DNA of 14,328 nucleotides from a bacterium (lineage in GTDB: Bacteria; Patescibacteriota; Minisyncoccia; Minisyncoccales; CG1-02-41-26), in contig JAGGTS010000040.1 of NCBI GenBank assembly GCA_021163625.1, positions 1-14,328 on the forward strand, read 5' to 3'. Below the pieces are notes generated by a model. That model was not told the DNA's origin. It was given only the letters and a program-made list of their open reading frames with translations, and ran no database searches. The translations under genes and the position numbers were made by a program. Every line of letters starts with the position of its first letter. Position 1 is the stretch's first letter. Below are positions 1-8,012 of the stretch, piece after piece.

Positions 1-323
1 AAATTCCAGGCTTCTAAAAACAATTTTTGGATTTTTGGGTCTAAAACTTTATATGACCCGTTCATTTGGCTTACTACCAGCTTTGAGTCAGATTTTATCT
101 CTATTGGTAAATTTTTTGCCTTATCTTTGCCAAAAAGGGCTTTTGTCTTTTTTAAAGCAAAAATTAAGCCCTGATACTCGGCTTCATTGTTGGTCGCATA
201 GCCAATATATTTGGAATAACTTTTGATTACCTTCCCGCTCTCGTCAACAAAAACAACTCCAAATGCTGATGGGCCGGGATTTTGGCGCGAACCGCCATCT
301 ATATAAATTATAATTTTATCCAT
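1..323 (-). CDS. RNase HI-like ribonuclease, partial (C-terminus beyond left edge)
   Basis: The minus-strand frame is open from an ATG at 321-323 to the window edge and gives 107 residues. RNase HI enzymes cleave the RNA strand of RNA-DNA hybrids in the cytoplasm. Three of the four carboxylates of the family are visible: Asp9 in YIDGGSRQNPGPSAFG (residues 7-22), Glu49 in TNNEAEY (44-50), and Asp79 in IKSDSKLVVSQMNG (76-89). The fourth carboxylate lies outside the window. The compact form, without an obvious basic handle so far, resembles the short RnhA-like proteins of Gram-positive and CPR bacteria rather than E. coli RnhA. The gene lies 15 nt after the stop of the DHH phosphoesterase gene and is probably co-transcribed with it. 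No Shine-Dalgarno sequence precedes the ATG. The family call is firm; the exact substrate is inferred. Confidence 0.88.
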   Translation of the reverse strand, partial: MDKIIIYIDGGSRQNPGPSAFGVVFVDESGKVIKSYSKYIGYATNNEAEYQGLIFALKKTKALFGKDKAKNLPIEIKSDSKLVVSQMNGSYKVLDPKIQKLFLEAWN

Positions 324-338
324 AATAACGGCTAATAT

Positions 339-1490
339 TCATTTTTTTGCCCTTGAAAAATATTTTTTTAAACATTCTTTAAACTTCTCTAAATTCTTAT
401 TTTTGGCAGAAAAACCAGAGGCAGGAGGATGGCCGCCGTATTCTTCAAGCAATAGGCTGCATTTCTTTAAAGCGCTAACGCTGTCTATATTTTGTCCAAC
501 CCTAATTGAGCCCCTGCTTATCTTCTTGTTAATATGATAAATAATAGTCGGCTTTTCAAACTTTTTGTACGCCCTTGACGCTAAAACGCCTGTTAAAAGC
601 GCGGGAATTTTTGCGCTCCCATAAAAAATAATATCCTGCCTGTTTTTGCCTGCTTCTTCTATAATTTGATCGGTCAAATCTGCAATTTCGTCCTGCCTCC
701 TAAAATATTTTTTGTAAATAGAATCAAAATATTTCTTTGCCGTTTTTTCGTCTTTAGAACTCAAAAGAAGGTAAGACTCTGGAATATGTTTTTTTACTTC
801 TGTCATCTGCAATAAATAAGTTATTTTTGCGACAAGCTCCTTAAAAGACAGGTACTTTTCTCCAAGTATTTTAACCATAATGCTCAAACCGGGCCTAATG
901 GTAAAATATAAAGATTTCAAGCCTTTATCAATTATTTCTTTGTTGTCGCTAACCTTGGGCATCATATCGGCGATTGTCCCGAGAGCGGCAAGCTCTAAAA
1001 ACTCCTGTTTAAGACTCTCAGAAAAACTTTTGCCAAAGATAAGCTCTGACAAGCGAAAAGCAAGGCCACAGGCAGCAAAATCTTTAAAAGGGTACTTTTC
1101 CCCTTTTTGCTTGGGGTCAACAACAATTGAAGCGTTTGGAACCTCTCCCAGAATCTCATGATGGTCAATAACTATTACTTCAAAGCCGAGCTTATTTGCT
1201 GAATCTATTTGTTTAAAATTTGCAATCCCGCAATCAGTTAATATTAACAAAGAAGGGGCGTATTTCTCCAAAAATTTTAATGAATCCTCATTTAAACCGC
1301 ATCCTTCTTTGCCCCGATTATAAAAATATTTAGCAACAATATCACCGCCTAAGCTTTTTATTGACTCTTCTAATATAAGCAATGAAGTGACCCCGTCCAA
1401 GTCAGAATCGCTGTATAAAACAATTTTTTCTTTGTTTTTAACGGCTTGTTTGATTCTTTGAGCGGTTTTTCTTAAATTTTTGATTTCCAT
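339..1490 (-). CDS. RecJ-like DHH/DHHA1 phosphoesterase (short form)
   Basis: This 383-residue protein has the complete DHH signature set: SDSDLDG (27-33), TDCG (85-88), VIDHHE (107-112) and GTIADMM (171-177), whose Asp and His residues bind two metal ions. A C-terminal DHHA1 domain ends in GGHPPASGF (352-360), preceded by a SRGSIR strand (325-330). The family includes RecJ 5'-to-3' single-strand exonucleases and NrnA-type nanoRNases and cyclic dinucleotide phosphodiesterases. The motif spacing and the GTIADMM form favour RecJ, but the protein is far shorter than the usual RecJ of about 560 residues or more, and I see no C-terminal OB-fold extension. The ATG lies 1 nt after the pgk stop, and AAAGGA about 11 nt upstream, inside pgk, is the only SD-like sequence in the window. 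Its neighbour is an RNase H-like gene, which suits a nucleic acid turnover role. Exonuclease activity is inferred. Confidence 0.88.
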   Translation of the reverse strand: MEIKNLRKTAQRIKQAVKNKEKIVLYSDSDLDGVTSLLILEESIKSLGGDIVAKYFYNRGKEGCGLNEDSLKFLEKYAPSLLILTDCGIANFKQIDSANKLGFEVIVIDHHEILGEVPNASIVVDPKQKGEKYPFKDFAACGLAFRLSELIFGKSFSESLKQEFLELAALGTIADMMPKVSDNKEIIDKGLKSLYFTIRPGLSIMVKILGEKYLSFKELVAKITYLLQMTEVKKHIPESYLLLSSKDEKTAKKYFDSIYKKYFRRQDEIADLTDQIIEEAGKNRQDIIFYGSAKIPALLTGVLASRAYKKFEKPTIIYHINKKISRGSIRVGQNIDSVSALKKCSLLLEEYGGHPPASGFSAKNKNLEKFKECLKKYFSRAKK

Positions 1491-1491
1491 A

Positions 1492-2694
1492 TTATTCTTT
1501 GTCCTTTAAAGCTTCTATGCCGGGCAGCCTATCCCCGGATAAAAAAGCAAGCATTGCCCCTCCCCCGCTTGAAACAAAATCGATTTTGTTTAAATAGCCA
1601 AATTTTTCAAAGGCAGAGATTGTGTCCCCTCCGCCGATAACCTTTAAGGCAGTTTTATTTTTTATAACCGCGAGCCCTACCTGCTTTGTCCCTTTTTCAA
1701 AATTTTTATTTTCATAAAAGCCAAGCGGACCTGCCCAAAAAATCGTCTTTGCCCTTGAAACAACATTTGAAAAAAGCCTAATTGTCCGAGCGCCAATATC
1801 ATAAATCTCTTCACCTTTTTTAATGTCAAAAAATCCTTTTTTGCTTGCAGACAATTCATTGCAACTCCCTTTTAAATCGTTAGAAGAAATCAAGGCGTCA
1901 ATTGGCAATAAAATTTTTTTAGAGGACAAATCTAATCCATCAATTTCTTTTCCGATTTCTTCCTTTGGAAAGCTCGGGCCACCGTCATAAAAGCCTTCTT
2001 TTGCTAAAATAGCATTGGCAATCTTCCCTCCGAAAAGCAATCTGTCAGCAAAACTAAAAAATCTTCGGACAACTTTTATTTTTGAAGATACTTTCGCGCC
2101 GCCGATGATAACAACTAACGGCCTTGCAGGGTCGCTTATAATTTTGGTTAAAACACTTATTTCTTTTTTCACCCTAAAACCGGCAAAAGCGGGCAAAATT
2201 TTAGGCAGTAAAACTATTGAAGCATGCTTCCTATGGCAAACGCTAAATGCTTCATTTACATAGACATCAGCAAGTTTTGCAAGAGATTTTGCAAATTTCT
2301 CATTGTTTTCTTCCTCGCCCTTATAAAATCTTAAATTTTCTAAAAGTAAAATCTCGCCGGGCTTTAAATTACGAGACTCTGCCTCTGCTGTTTTGCCAAT
2401 ACAATCCGGAACGAATTTTACCTTTGATTTCAAAAACTTGCTTAGCCTTACGGCTACCGGGCTCAAACTGAACTCTGACTTCCTTTTCTCAATATTAGCT
2501 TCAGCCATTGGCCGGCCAAGATGGCTTGCCAAAATTATTTTCGCGCCTTCCTGCTTTAGGTATTTAATTGTTTCCAAAGAGTTCCTAATCCTAAAATCAT
2601 TGGCAACCTTTGCTTTCTTAATTGGAACATTAAAGTCGCTTCTAACAAAAACCCTCTTTGCTTTAAAATTGTAATCTTTAATAAATTTAAGCAT
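1492..2694 (-). CDS. pgk: Phosphoglycerate kinase
   Basis: This enzyme interconverts 1,3-bisphosphoglycerate plus ADP and 3-phosphoglycerate plus ATP in cytoplasmic glycolysis. At 400 residues it has the normal family length. Visible landmarks are VRSDFNVP (17-24), SHLGRP (57-62), LLLENLRFYKGEE (116-128), NEAFSVCHRKHAS (147-159), GGAKVSSKI (198-206), FGGKIANAI (221-229), WAGPLGFYE (320-328), IGGGDT (353-358) and SSGGGAMLAFLSG (375-387). Together these cover both the sugar-binding N-domain and the nucleotide-binding C-domain. The block that is usually NDAFGTAHRAHAS reads NEAFSVCHRKHAS here, a diverged form with the histidines and arginine kept. The gene starts 64 nt after the ATPase gene and is followed after 1 nt by the DHH gene. 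The ATG at 2694 matches the expected N-terminus. No Shine-Dalgarno sequence is seen upstream. Confidence 0.97.
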   Translation of the reverse strand: MLKFIKDYNFKAKRVFVRSDFNVPIKKAKVANDFRIRNSLETIKYLKQEGAKIILASHLGRPMAEANIEKRKSEFSLSPVAVRLSKFLKSKVKFVPDCIGKTAEAESRNLKPGEILLLENLRFYKGEEENNEKFAKSLAKLADVYVNEAFSVCHRKHASIVLLPKILPAFAGFRVKKEISVLTKIISDPARPLVVIIGGAKVSSKIKVVRRFFSFADRLLFGGKIANAILAKEGFYDGGPSFPKEEIGKEIDGLDLSSKKILLPIDALISSNDLKGSCNELSASKKGFFDIKKGEEIYDIGARTIRLFSNVVSRAKTIFWAGPLGFYENKNFEKGTKQVGLAVIKNKTALKVIGGGDTISAFEKFGYLNKIDFVSSGGGAMLAFLSGDRLPGIEALKDKE

Positions 2695-2758
2695 AAAAAA
2701 TAAAACTGATTGAAACCGCCTGCTCCAAAATAAGTTTTAAGAAATAAAAAGTGAAAGG

Positions 2759-4507
2759 TTAAAATTTTATTGTCTGGCCAGGCTCGAGCTTGCCTTTCTT
2801 TCCTTGGTTGCCTTCGTTTTTATCGATTTTGCCATCTTTATTTTTCTCGCCGTCTCTGGAATTATTACCATTTAGCTCTTCTTTATTTTGCCCTTCTAAC
2901 GACTCGCGCAAAGCTTGTTTTAATTCTTCTCTATTTATTGTTTTCTTCTTTTTTCCGGCATCATTTTCCTCTTGCTTTTTTTTGGAAAAAGATATGGGAT
3001 TTTTTAAAAGCAAATCTTCAAGGGAAAAAGTTTTAATGTTTTTGTCGCCTTCTCGCTCATTCTTTGTGTCAGCTTTATCTTTCTGCGAGCGTTCTGCAAT
3101 AATTTTTTTCAGGCAGGACTTACAGTAAACAGGCTTTCCGGGTTCTGGCTTAAACGGAACCTTTATCAGCTTGCCGCATATATGGCAACGGGCATCGTAA
3201 AGTTTGTTCTTTCCAGCAGAGCCTGGTCCTTGAAGGATGTAATCTCCTGTCCATTCGGAAATCTTCTCTTCTATAAACTCCCTTTTTACGGCATACTTTT
3301 CCCTTGAAAAATTTATTATCTCCTGTCTAAACTGATGTTTTGGTTTTTCTGGCGGAGGGAGAGTAACAGCTGAAAAAGGATTGCCTGCTATGCCATCAAT
3401 CATAAGCTTTAGATAAATATGGTATTTTGGCAAATTTACTAAGTCTTGGGCAAAAAATTCAGGGGAAAATTCTTTTTCTAAAAATTCAGCATCGTCAGCG
3501 CCAACTCGAAAAGAAATCAAAGTCCCGATATTGCCAAAAACAGCATCTCTGACCGTTTCTTCTGTCTGGCTGATATACTGGTGGGCTAAAATTAAATTAA
3601 GGCGATACTTTCTTGCTTCGGACAAAACATTAACAAACGATTCCGTAGCAAAATTTTGAAATTCATCAACATACAAAAAGAAGTCTTTTCTTTCATCTTC
3701 TGGAATATCAACTCTTGACATGGCCGCTAGCTGAAGTTTTGTTATCAAAAGGCCGCCTAAAAGCTTTGAAGCGTCTTCGCCAATCCTGCCCTTTGATAAA
3801 TTCAATATCAAAATCTTATTGCTATCCATTATTTCTCTCATATTCAAAGTTGAATTTGTCTGGCCAATAATGTTTCTAATCAAAGGGGCAGAGATAAACT
3901 GGCCAATTTTATTTTGGATAGCAGCAGTTGCTTCAACTTCGTACCTTTCAGTGTATTTTGCAAACTCTTGAACCCAAAAAGATTTCACAACCGGGTCTTT
4001 TATGTTGTCAACTATTTTTGCCCGGTATTGCGAATCAGAAAGCATCCTGTTTATGCCCAATAAAGTGGAGCCCGGAGACTCAAGCAAAGCAAGAATAGAA
4101 TTGTATAAAATATACTCCATCCTTGCAGACCAGACATCCGGCCATATTTTCTTAAAAACGCTCATAAGGCCGGACGCAACCAAATGCCTGTGTTCAACAT
4201 CAATTTCTTCCATCACATTGAAAGCAATAGGATACTCCAAATCTGCAGGGTTAAAGTAAACAACATCTTTTATCCTTTCTTTTGGAATAAAACCTAAAAT
4301 TTCTTCAGCTGCCTCTCCGTGCGGGTCAATAAAACCCAAGCCATGTCCATGCATTATATCTTGGATAGCCATATTTTTTAAAAGAACAGTCTTGCCCATT
4401 CCCGTTTTTCCTATGATGTAAACATGCCTTCTGCGGTCATCTAATTTAATCCCAAATTTTTTCCTTTCATTGCGAAAAGTTGTCTCTCCAATAAAATTTA
4501 TTTCCAT
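2759..4507 (-). CDS. VirD4/HerA-like P-loop ATPase with C-terminal zinc ribbon
   Basis: The 582-residue protein is a DNA-translocase or conjugation-coupling type ATPase. Walker A is GKTGMGKT (33-40), followed by IDPHGE (60-65), typical of the TraG/VirD4/DUF87 group. Walker B is LYVDEFQ (278-284), with a downstream sensor region LNLILAHQY (303-311). After the ATPase core comes a four-cysteine ribbon, CHIC (441-444) and CKSC (462-465). The tail of about 110 residues is Lys/Glu-rich, probably disordered, and contains REELKQALRESLEGQ, which resembles the short amphipathic helices appended to CPR ribbon proteins. The Walker A motif sits unusually close to the N-terminus. The upstream membrane protein ends in a segment that looks like the usual linker before this domain, so the two are likely partners at the membrane. 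The 92-nt gap between them is AT-rich and holds a TATAAT at 4540-4545 without a good -35. The substrate, DNA or protein, is unknown. Confidence 0.85.
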   Translation of the reverse strand: MEINFIGETTFRNERKKFGIKLDDRRRHVYIIGKTGMGKTVLLKNMAIQDIMHGHGLGFIDPHGEAAEEILGFIPKERIKDVVYFNPADLEYPIAFNVMEEIDVEHRHLVASGLMSVFKKIWPDVWSARMEYILYNSILALLESPGSTLLGINRMLSDSQYRAKIVDNIKDPVVKSFWVQEFAKYTERYEVEATAAIQNKIGQFISAPLIRNIIGQTNSTLNMREIMDSNKILILNLSKGRIGEDASKLLGGLLITKLQLAAMSRVDIPEDERKDFFLYVDEFQNFATESFVNVLSEARKYRLNLILAHQYISQTEETVRDAVFGNIGTLISFRVGADDAEFLEKEFSPEFFAQDLVNLPKYHIYLKLMIDGIAGNPFSAVTLPPPEKPKHQFRQEIINFSREKYAVKREFIEEKISEWTGDYILQGPGSAGKNKLYDARCHICGKLIKVPFKPEPGKPVYCKSCLKKIIAERSQKDKADTKNEREGDKNIKTFSLEDLLLKNPISFSKKKQEENDAGKKKKTINREELKQALRESLEGQNKEELNGNNSRDGEKNKDGKIDKNEGNQGKKGKLEPGQTIKF

Positions 4508-4599
4508 AAAATAGTAAAATTAAACACTTTTACCTTTGGATTATAGTTTATATTATCAAATAAAAGGATTTATAAAAAGTTTTTTCCGGCAAAAACAAA

Positions 4600-5910
4600 T
4601 CAATCAACAGGTAAATTGGTTGGCGGACCTCCTTTTTTAGCGTCAATCCTCGGAAAGGCCGGAGCGGGAACGCTTGCCTTTCCCGGAAAATGGAATATGG
4701 TGGCAAGCTCTTCGGTATTTAGAACAAAAGTCCCTCCTTCCTTTGGGAACAAAGGCGTTCTCCTTTTAACAAAATTTTTAAATATTCTCCTTTTTCTAAC
4801 ATAAATCCTCCTCTTCCTAAAAAATGAAGGCTTTGGTATTCTTGTTGAAGTCACTGGCCAAGGTTTAAGCCCGTTTAAGTTTGAAGTAGAAAGGCCTGAA
4901 GAAAAATTAAAACCGAATTTTATTTTCGGTTTGAAAAAGACGTCCTTTCTGGCAAGATAAATAAATCTTATGTTTACTTCAAAGGCTTGCTTTGAAATTT
5001 TATTTTCTATCGCCTTAACAATGTCTTTCTCTCCGGGCGTTAACTGCATTTCAGGGGGGATAAGCTCTTCTTTTTTCTCTTCTCCTGACGAATTTGGTTT
5101 AATATCAAAAACAAGAAGGTCAAATACCGAAGCCAATATTGATTTTTCTCTTTTTTTACCCGGCCTTTTAACCAATTTGTTCACGGTCTCTTTGGCTTGG
5201 CTGACCCATGGAATTTCATCTACAAAAGGCTTTGCCATTATCTGGAACCAAAACTGTTCTCCTTCTTTTAGGGTTGACAATCCTTCTATCAAAACAGAAA
5301 GCGGATCAATTATATTTTCTTCCTTTATTTCCTGGCTTGGTTCAAAAAAACTTGAATAAGTTTTGATTGGATAACAGTTTTGCCTGAGCATTTGAAAATC
5401 GCAACCCCAAAGATCCCATCCGGAATTAGGAATATTTTGAGGAACTTTTTTGGTATAGTCTTCTACTTCTGAAATTTCTACATCAGGGTATTGCGAATAA
5501 ATTGCGGATTCAAAAATGCCTCTTAGCTCTTTTGGGATTCTTATAAAAAAATGAACTGCGCCATTAATGCTTGCAATTTCAAGCGAAAAGCTCAACAAAA
5601 ATTTGCCTTCAATCCACTTTTCCCGAAAATTAGGAGGGTCGTAAGATGTCCAAAAATTGCTAATCACCTGTTCCATCGCTTTCATCGGCCGCTTAATCTC
5701 TTTCGGGATTTTTATTTCAAGAACTATAAATTGTTTTTTAGCGTACCACTTGTCGCGAATATACCAAAGATAAAGATTTTTGAAAGGAAAAAAGAGGATA
5801 ATTGGGGCAAAGAGCCACCACCAGACTTCTAAAATTTTCAAAAAGAATCCTAAAACTAAAGTCGTTTGGTTTAAAAATAAAAATAATTGGCTTGAGAGTT
5901 GCGGGTTCAT
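4600..5910 (-). CDS. Membrane-anchored protein of unknown function, partner of the adjacent ATPase
   Basis: The 436-residue product has a strongly hydrophobic, Trp-rich N-terminal span at about residues 17-46, then a basic turn (YIRDKWYAKK), which suggests one or two membrane segments with the rest cytoplasmic. The central region (about 60-340) is a mixed alpha/beta domain with no catalytic motif that I recognise. It contains an acidic linker near residue 275 (SSGEEKKEE) and an Arg/Lys-rich patch at about 366-385. The last 45 residues contain TEELATIFHFPGK and PPTNLPVD. This resembles the connector that precedes the Walker A region in single-chain VirD4/DUF87-like proteins, and the next gene starts at exactly that point. 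The likely role is membrane platform for the ATPase. It may belong to a domain family of unknown function catalogued in CPR genomes; I cannot check this. The start lies 28 nt after the sigma-like gene stop, consistent with an operon. Confidence 0.75.
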   Translation of the reverse strand: MNPQLSSQLFLFLNQTTLVLGFFLKILEVWWWLFAPIILFFPFKNLYLWYIRDKWYAKKQFIVLEIKIPKEIKRPMKAMEQVISNFWTSYDPPNFREKWIEGKFLLSFSLEIASINGAVHFFIRIPKELRGIFESAIYSQYPDVEISEVEDYTKKVPQNIPNSGWDLWGCDFQMLRQNCYPIKTYSSFFEPSQEIKEENIIDPLSVLIEGLSTLKEGEQFWFQIMAKPFVDEIPWVSQAKETVNKLVKRPGKKREKSILASVFDLLVFDIKPNSSGEEKKEELIPPEMQLTPGEKDIVKAIENKISKQAFEVNIRFIYLARKDVFFKPKIKFGFNFSSGLSTSNLNGLKPWPVTSTRIPKPSFFRKRRIYVRKRRIFKNFVKRRTPLFPKEGGTFVLNTEELATIFHFPGKASVPAPAFPRIDAKKGGPPTNLPVD

Positions 5911-5938
5911 TTGGCTTAGAATAAAATTTAATCAAAAA

Positions 5939-6961
5939 CTAAGATTTAAGGCTGTATCTTCCCGATTTATCCCGAGAAAACAGCTTTCTGTTTGAAAGAT
6001 TTAAAAGGATAGTATTCTCTTTGACAAGCCTTTGCTTTTTAAGGTTATCTATGATTTCCCCTTTTGAAAGAGGCTTTTTGGAGTCGCGTAAAACTTTTAT
6101 TATAACATCTTTCACAGTGCCAGGAGCATAGCCCCATTCTTTCAAAGCATATATTCCCCTGCCGACTAAAACGAATCTTGCATCCTTTATTAACTCATTG
6201 TGGACCGTGCGATAAAGGAGATTCTTTTGCCCAATAATATCTTTATATTTTTTTTCAAATAACTTAGAAATTTCCTTAAAGTGGAGAGGGGTATTTTCTT
6301 TCTTAAAAATTAAATATGCGAAATCTCTAACGGTTTTTGGGGCAACTTCCGGCCAATAAACCAAACCATACTGGCCAAGAGGGCTTTTTTCTATGTCTTT
6401 TGAAATCTCAAGAATAGAATAAAAAGAATTATCTAAAAGAGAGCTGTTTTCCCTAACCAATTTAGCAATGTGCTCTTCTGGCAAGAGGCTTTTACGTTTT
6501 TCAATTGTTTTAACAATATTATTTATAATTTTTTTTACTTCATCAAAAATGTCCTTTTGGATAGACCAAAAAGGATGAGTCCGTTCTGTTTTTTGGAAAT
6601 AATAAAAATAGTCGCCAAGAGCCAAAAGAAAACGAACATGGCCTTGGAACTTATTGCTGCCAAGCTCGTTAAGGGCGATGTCCTCTCGCTTAATCTCCCC
6701 GTTTTTCTTAAAATAATCTTTAAAATAAAAAAAAGTCTTTTTAAGCGGCTCTTTATTTTTTTGCTCCTTTATTTTTGAAAAGCTATCATTTTCAATTTGG
6801 CGGACTCTTTCTCTGGTAATGCCAAGCTCATTGCCAATCTGCTGAAGCGTCTTTTTTATATTAGAACCAATGCCAAATCTATTCAAAATAACCTCCCTAT
6901 TCCTTTCCGGCAAAGGATTTAGCGCAATTGAACAAATTTTTTCATAATTTGGCCTAAACAT
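5939..6961 (-). CDS. Sigma-region-4 HTH / HARE-HTH DNA-binding protein
   Basis: In this 340-residue protein, residues 15-66 match sigma70 region 4: PERNREVILNRFGIG, then TLQQIGNELGITRERVRQIE (38-57), which is the helix-turn-helix that reads -35 elements in true sigma factors. Sigma regions 1-3 are absent, so it cannot be a full promoter-recognising sigma factor. Residues about 209-275 look like a HARE-HTH domain (VRDFAYLIFKKE, then LYRTVHNELIKDARFVLVGRGIYAL), the domain found in the RNA polymerase delta subunit RpoE of Firmicutes. A further winged-helix-like module follows (281-338, ending GRYSLKS). The inferred role is a transcription regulator that contacts RNA polymerase or promoter DNA. 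A TTGACA at 6991-6996, with a weak -10 (TAAGTA) 18 nt downstream, would start transcription almost on the ATG, giving a leaderless message. The membrane protein gene follows after 28 nt. Confidence 0.85.
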   Translation of the reverse strand: MFRPNYEKICSIALNPLPERNREVILNRFGIGSNIKKTLQQIGNELGITRERVRQIENDSFSKIKEQKNKEPLKKTFFYFKDYFKKNGEIKREDIALNELGSNKFQGHVRFLLALGDYFYYFQKTERTHPFWSIQKDIFDEVKKIINNIVKTIEKRKSLLPEEHIAKLVRENSSLLDNSFYSILEISKDIEKSPLGQYGLVYWPEVAPKTVRDFAYLIFKKENTPLHFKEISKLFEKKYKDIIGQKNLLYRTVHNELIKDARFVLVGRGIYALKEWGYAPGTVKDVIIKVLRDSKKPLSKGEIIDNLKKQRLVKENTILLNLSNRKLFSRDKSGRYSLKS

Positions 6962-7065
6962 TACTCTACTTAATCATAAAAAAGAACATATGTCAATAAT
7001 TTAACCTTTAAAGCAAAGGTAAGATAGCATAAAATACATTTTGAAAACAGCGTTTTAGGAAAACT

Positions 7066-7980
7066 TTATTTCGTAACTTTTGCTTTTTTATTTGACTTAA
7101 ACTGCCAATAGCTCACCAAAAGCGGGCTGGCTAAAAATATAGAAGAATAAGTGCCAAAGCTGATACCTAAAATCAATGTCAGAGAAAAATACTTTAAAGT
7201 CTCTCCGCCAAAAAGAAAGATGGCAAAAAGGACAATTAAGGTGGTTAAAGAAGTGTTAAAAGAGCGGGCCAATGTTTGGTTTAAACTCTTCTCAACTGTT
7301 ATGTCAAAACTCGTCCCTCTTGACTTTAAAAGGTTTTCTCTTATTCTGTCAAAAACAACAACAGAATCGTTAACTGAATAACCAAATATAGTTAAAAAGG
7401 CAGTAATAATTGGGATGCTTAATTCTACCTGATAATATTTGCCTAAAACCACCAAGATGCCAAGCGGTATTAAAACATCATGAAAAAGCGCTATTAACCC
7501 GGCAGTTCCATAAACAGAAGAGTTCACCGGCCTTGCTACTTTTCTAAAACTAAAAGCAATATAAATTAAGATGGCAAGCAGGGCAAGTAAAACTACGATA
7601 TTGGTTTTCCTTTTAAGCTCTTGGCCAACAGCAGGCCCTATCGCCCTAAAGGAAACAGAGTCTTGCTCAATTTCGCCAAGGCTTTCCAGGCGCTTTAATA
7701 TTTCTTTGTCATTTTGTTTAAATGTTTTTGCTTTCAAAATTATGCCCCTGTCGCCTGTTTTTTGCAAAATTATCTCGCCCAAGTCAAGGTCTTTTAATTT
7801 TTCGTTTATAGCCTTAAAAGACGGCGGATTATTTTTATAAGTTACGGAAAGAGAACTCCCGCCGGTAAAATCAATGCCAAGCCTTAATCCAAAAACAAAA
7901 ATACTGGCAATGGCTAAAATTACCAAAGTGGCAGAGAATAAATAGAATATTTTTCGATAGCGGATGAATTGGAAATACAT
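7066..7980 (-). CDS. secF: Protein translocase subunit SecF
   Basis: SecF pairs with SecD in the inner membrane and uses the proton motive force to assist late steps of SecYEG/SecA export. The 304-residue length is typical. A first membrane span (about 11-31) leads to GIDFTGG (35-41), the SecF signature at the start of the periplasmic domain. Five more hydrophobic segments follow at about 127-145, 155-180, 186-205, 243-258 and 263-290. The family motif GYSVNDSVVVFDRIRE (200-215) carries the conserved Asp and Arg residues. The C-terminus is a short basic tail. The gene starts 32 nt after the secD stop, so the two are surely co-transcribed. A 104-nt gap before the sigma-like gene holds only a weak A/T-rich hairpin (ACCTTT/AAAGGT, near 7003-7019). 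Confidence 0.96.
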   Translation of the reverse strand: MYFQFIRYRKIFYLFSATLVILAIASIFVFGLRLGIDFTGGSSLSVTYKNNPPSFKAINEKLKDLDLGEIILQKTGDRGIILKAKTFKQNDKEILKRLESLGEIEQDSVSFRAIGPAVGQELKRKTNIVVLLALLAILIYIAFSFRKVARPVNSSVYGTAGLIALFHDVLIPLGILVVLGKYYQVELSIPIITAFLTIFGYSVNDSVVVFDRIRENLLKSRGTSFDITVEKSLNQTLARSFNTSLTTLIVLFAIFLFGGETLKYFSLTLILGISFGTYSSIFLASPLLVSYWQFKSNKKAKVTK

Positions 7981-8012
7981 AATTAGCTATTTTTAAGATT
8001 GCTTATTTTTAT

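Noticed and set aside
35..226. A plus-strand 63-residue ORF at the left edge
   Set aside because: It is antisense to the clear RNase H-like frame, whose catalytic motifs are intact.
5939..6961. A full sigma factor
   Set aside because: Only region 4 is present; regions 1 to 3, needed for core binding and -10 melting, are missing.
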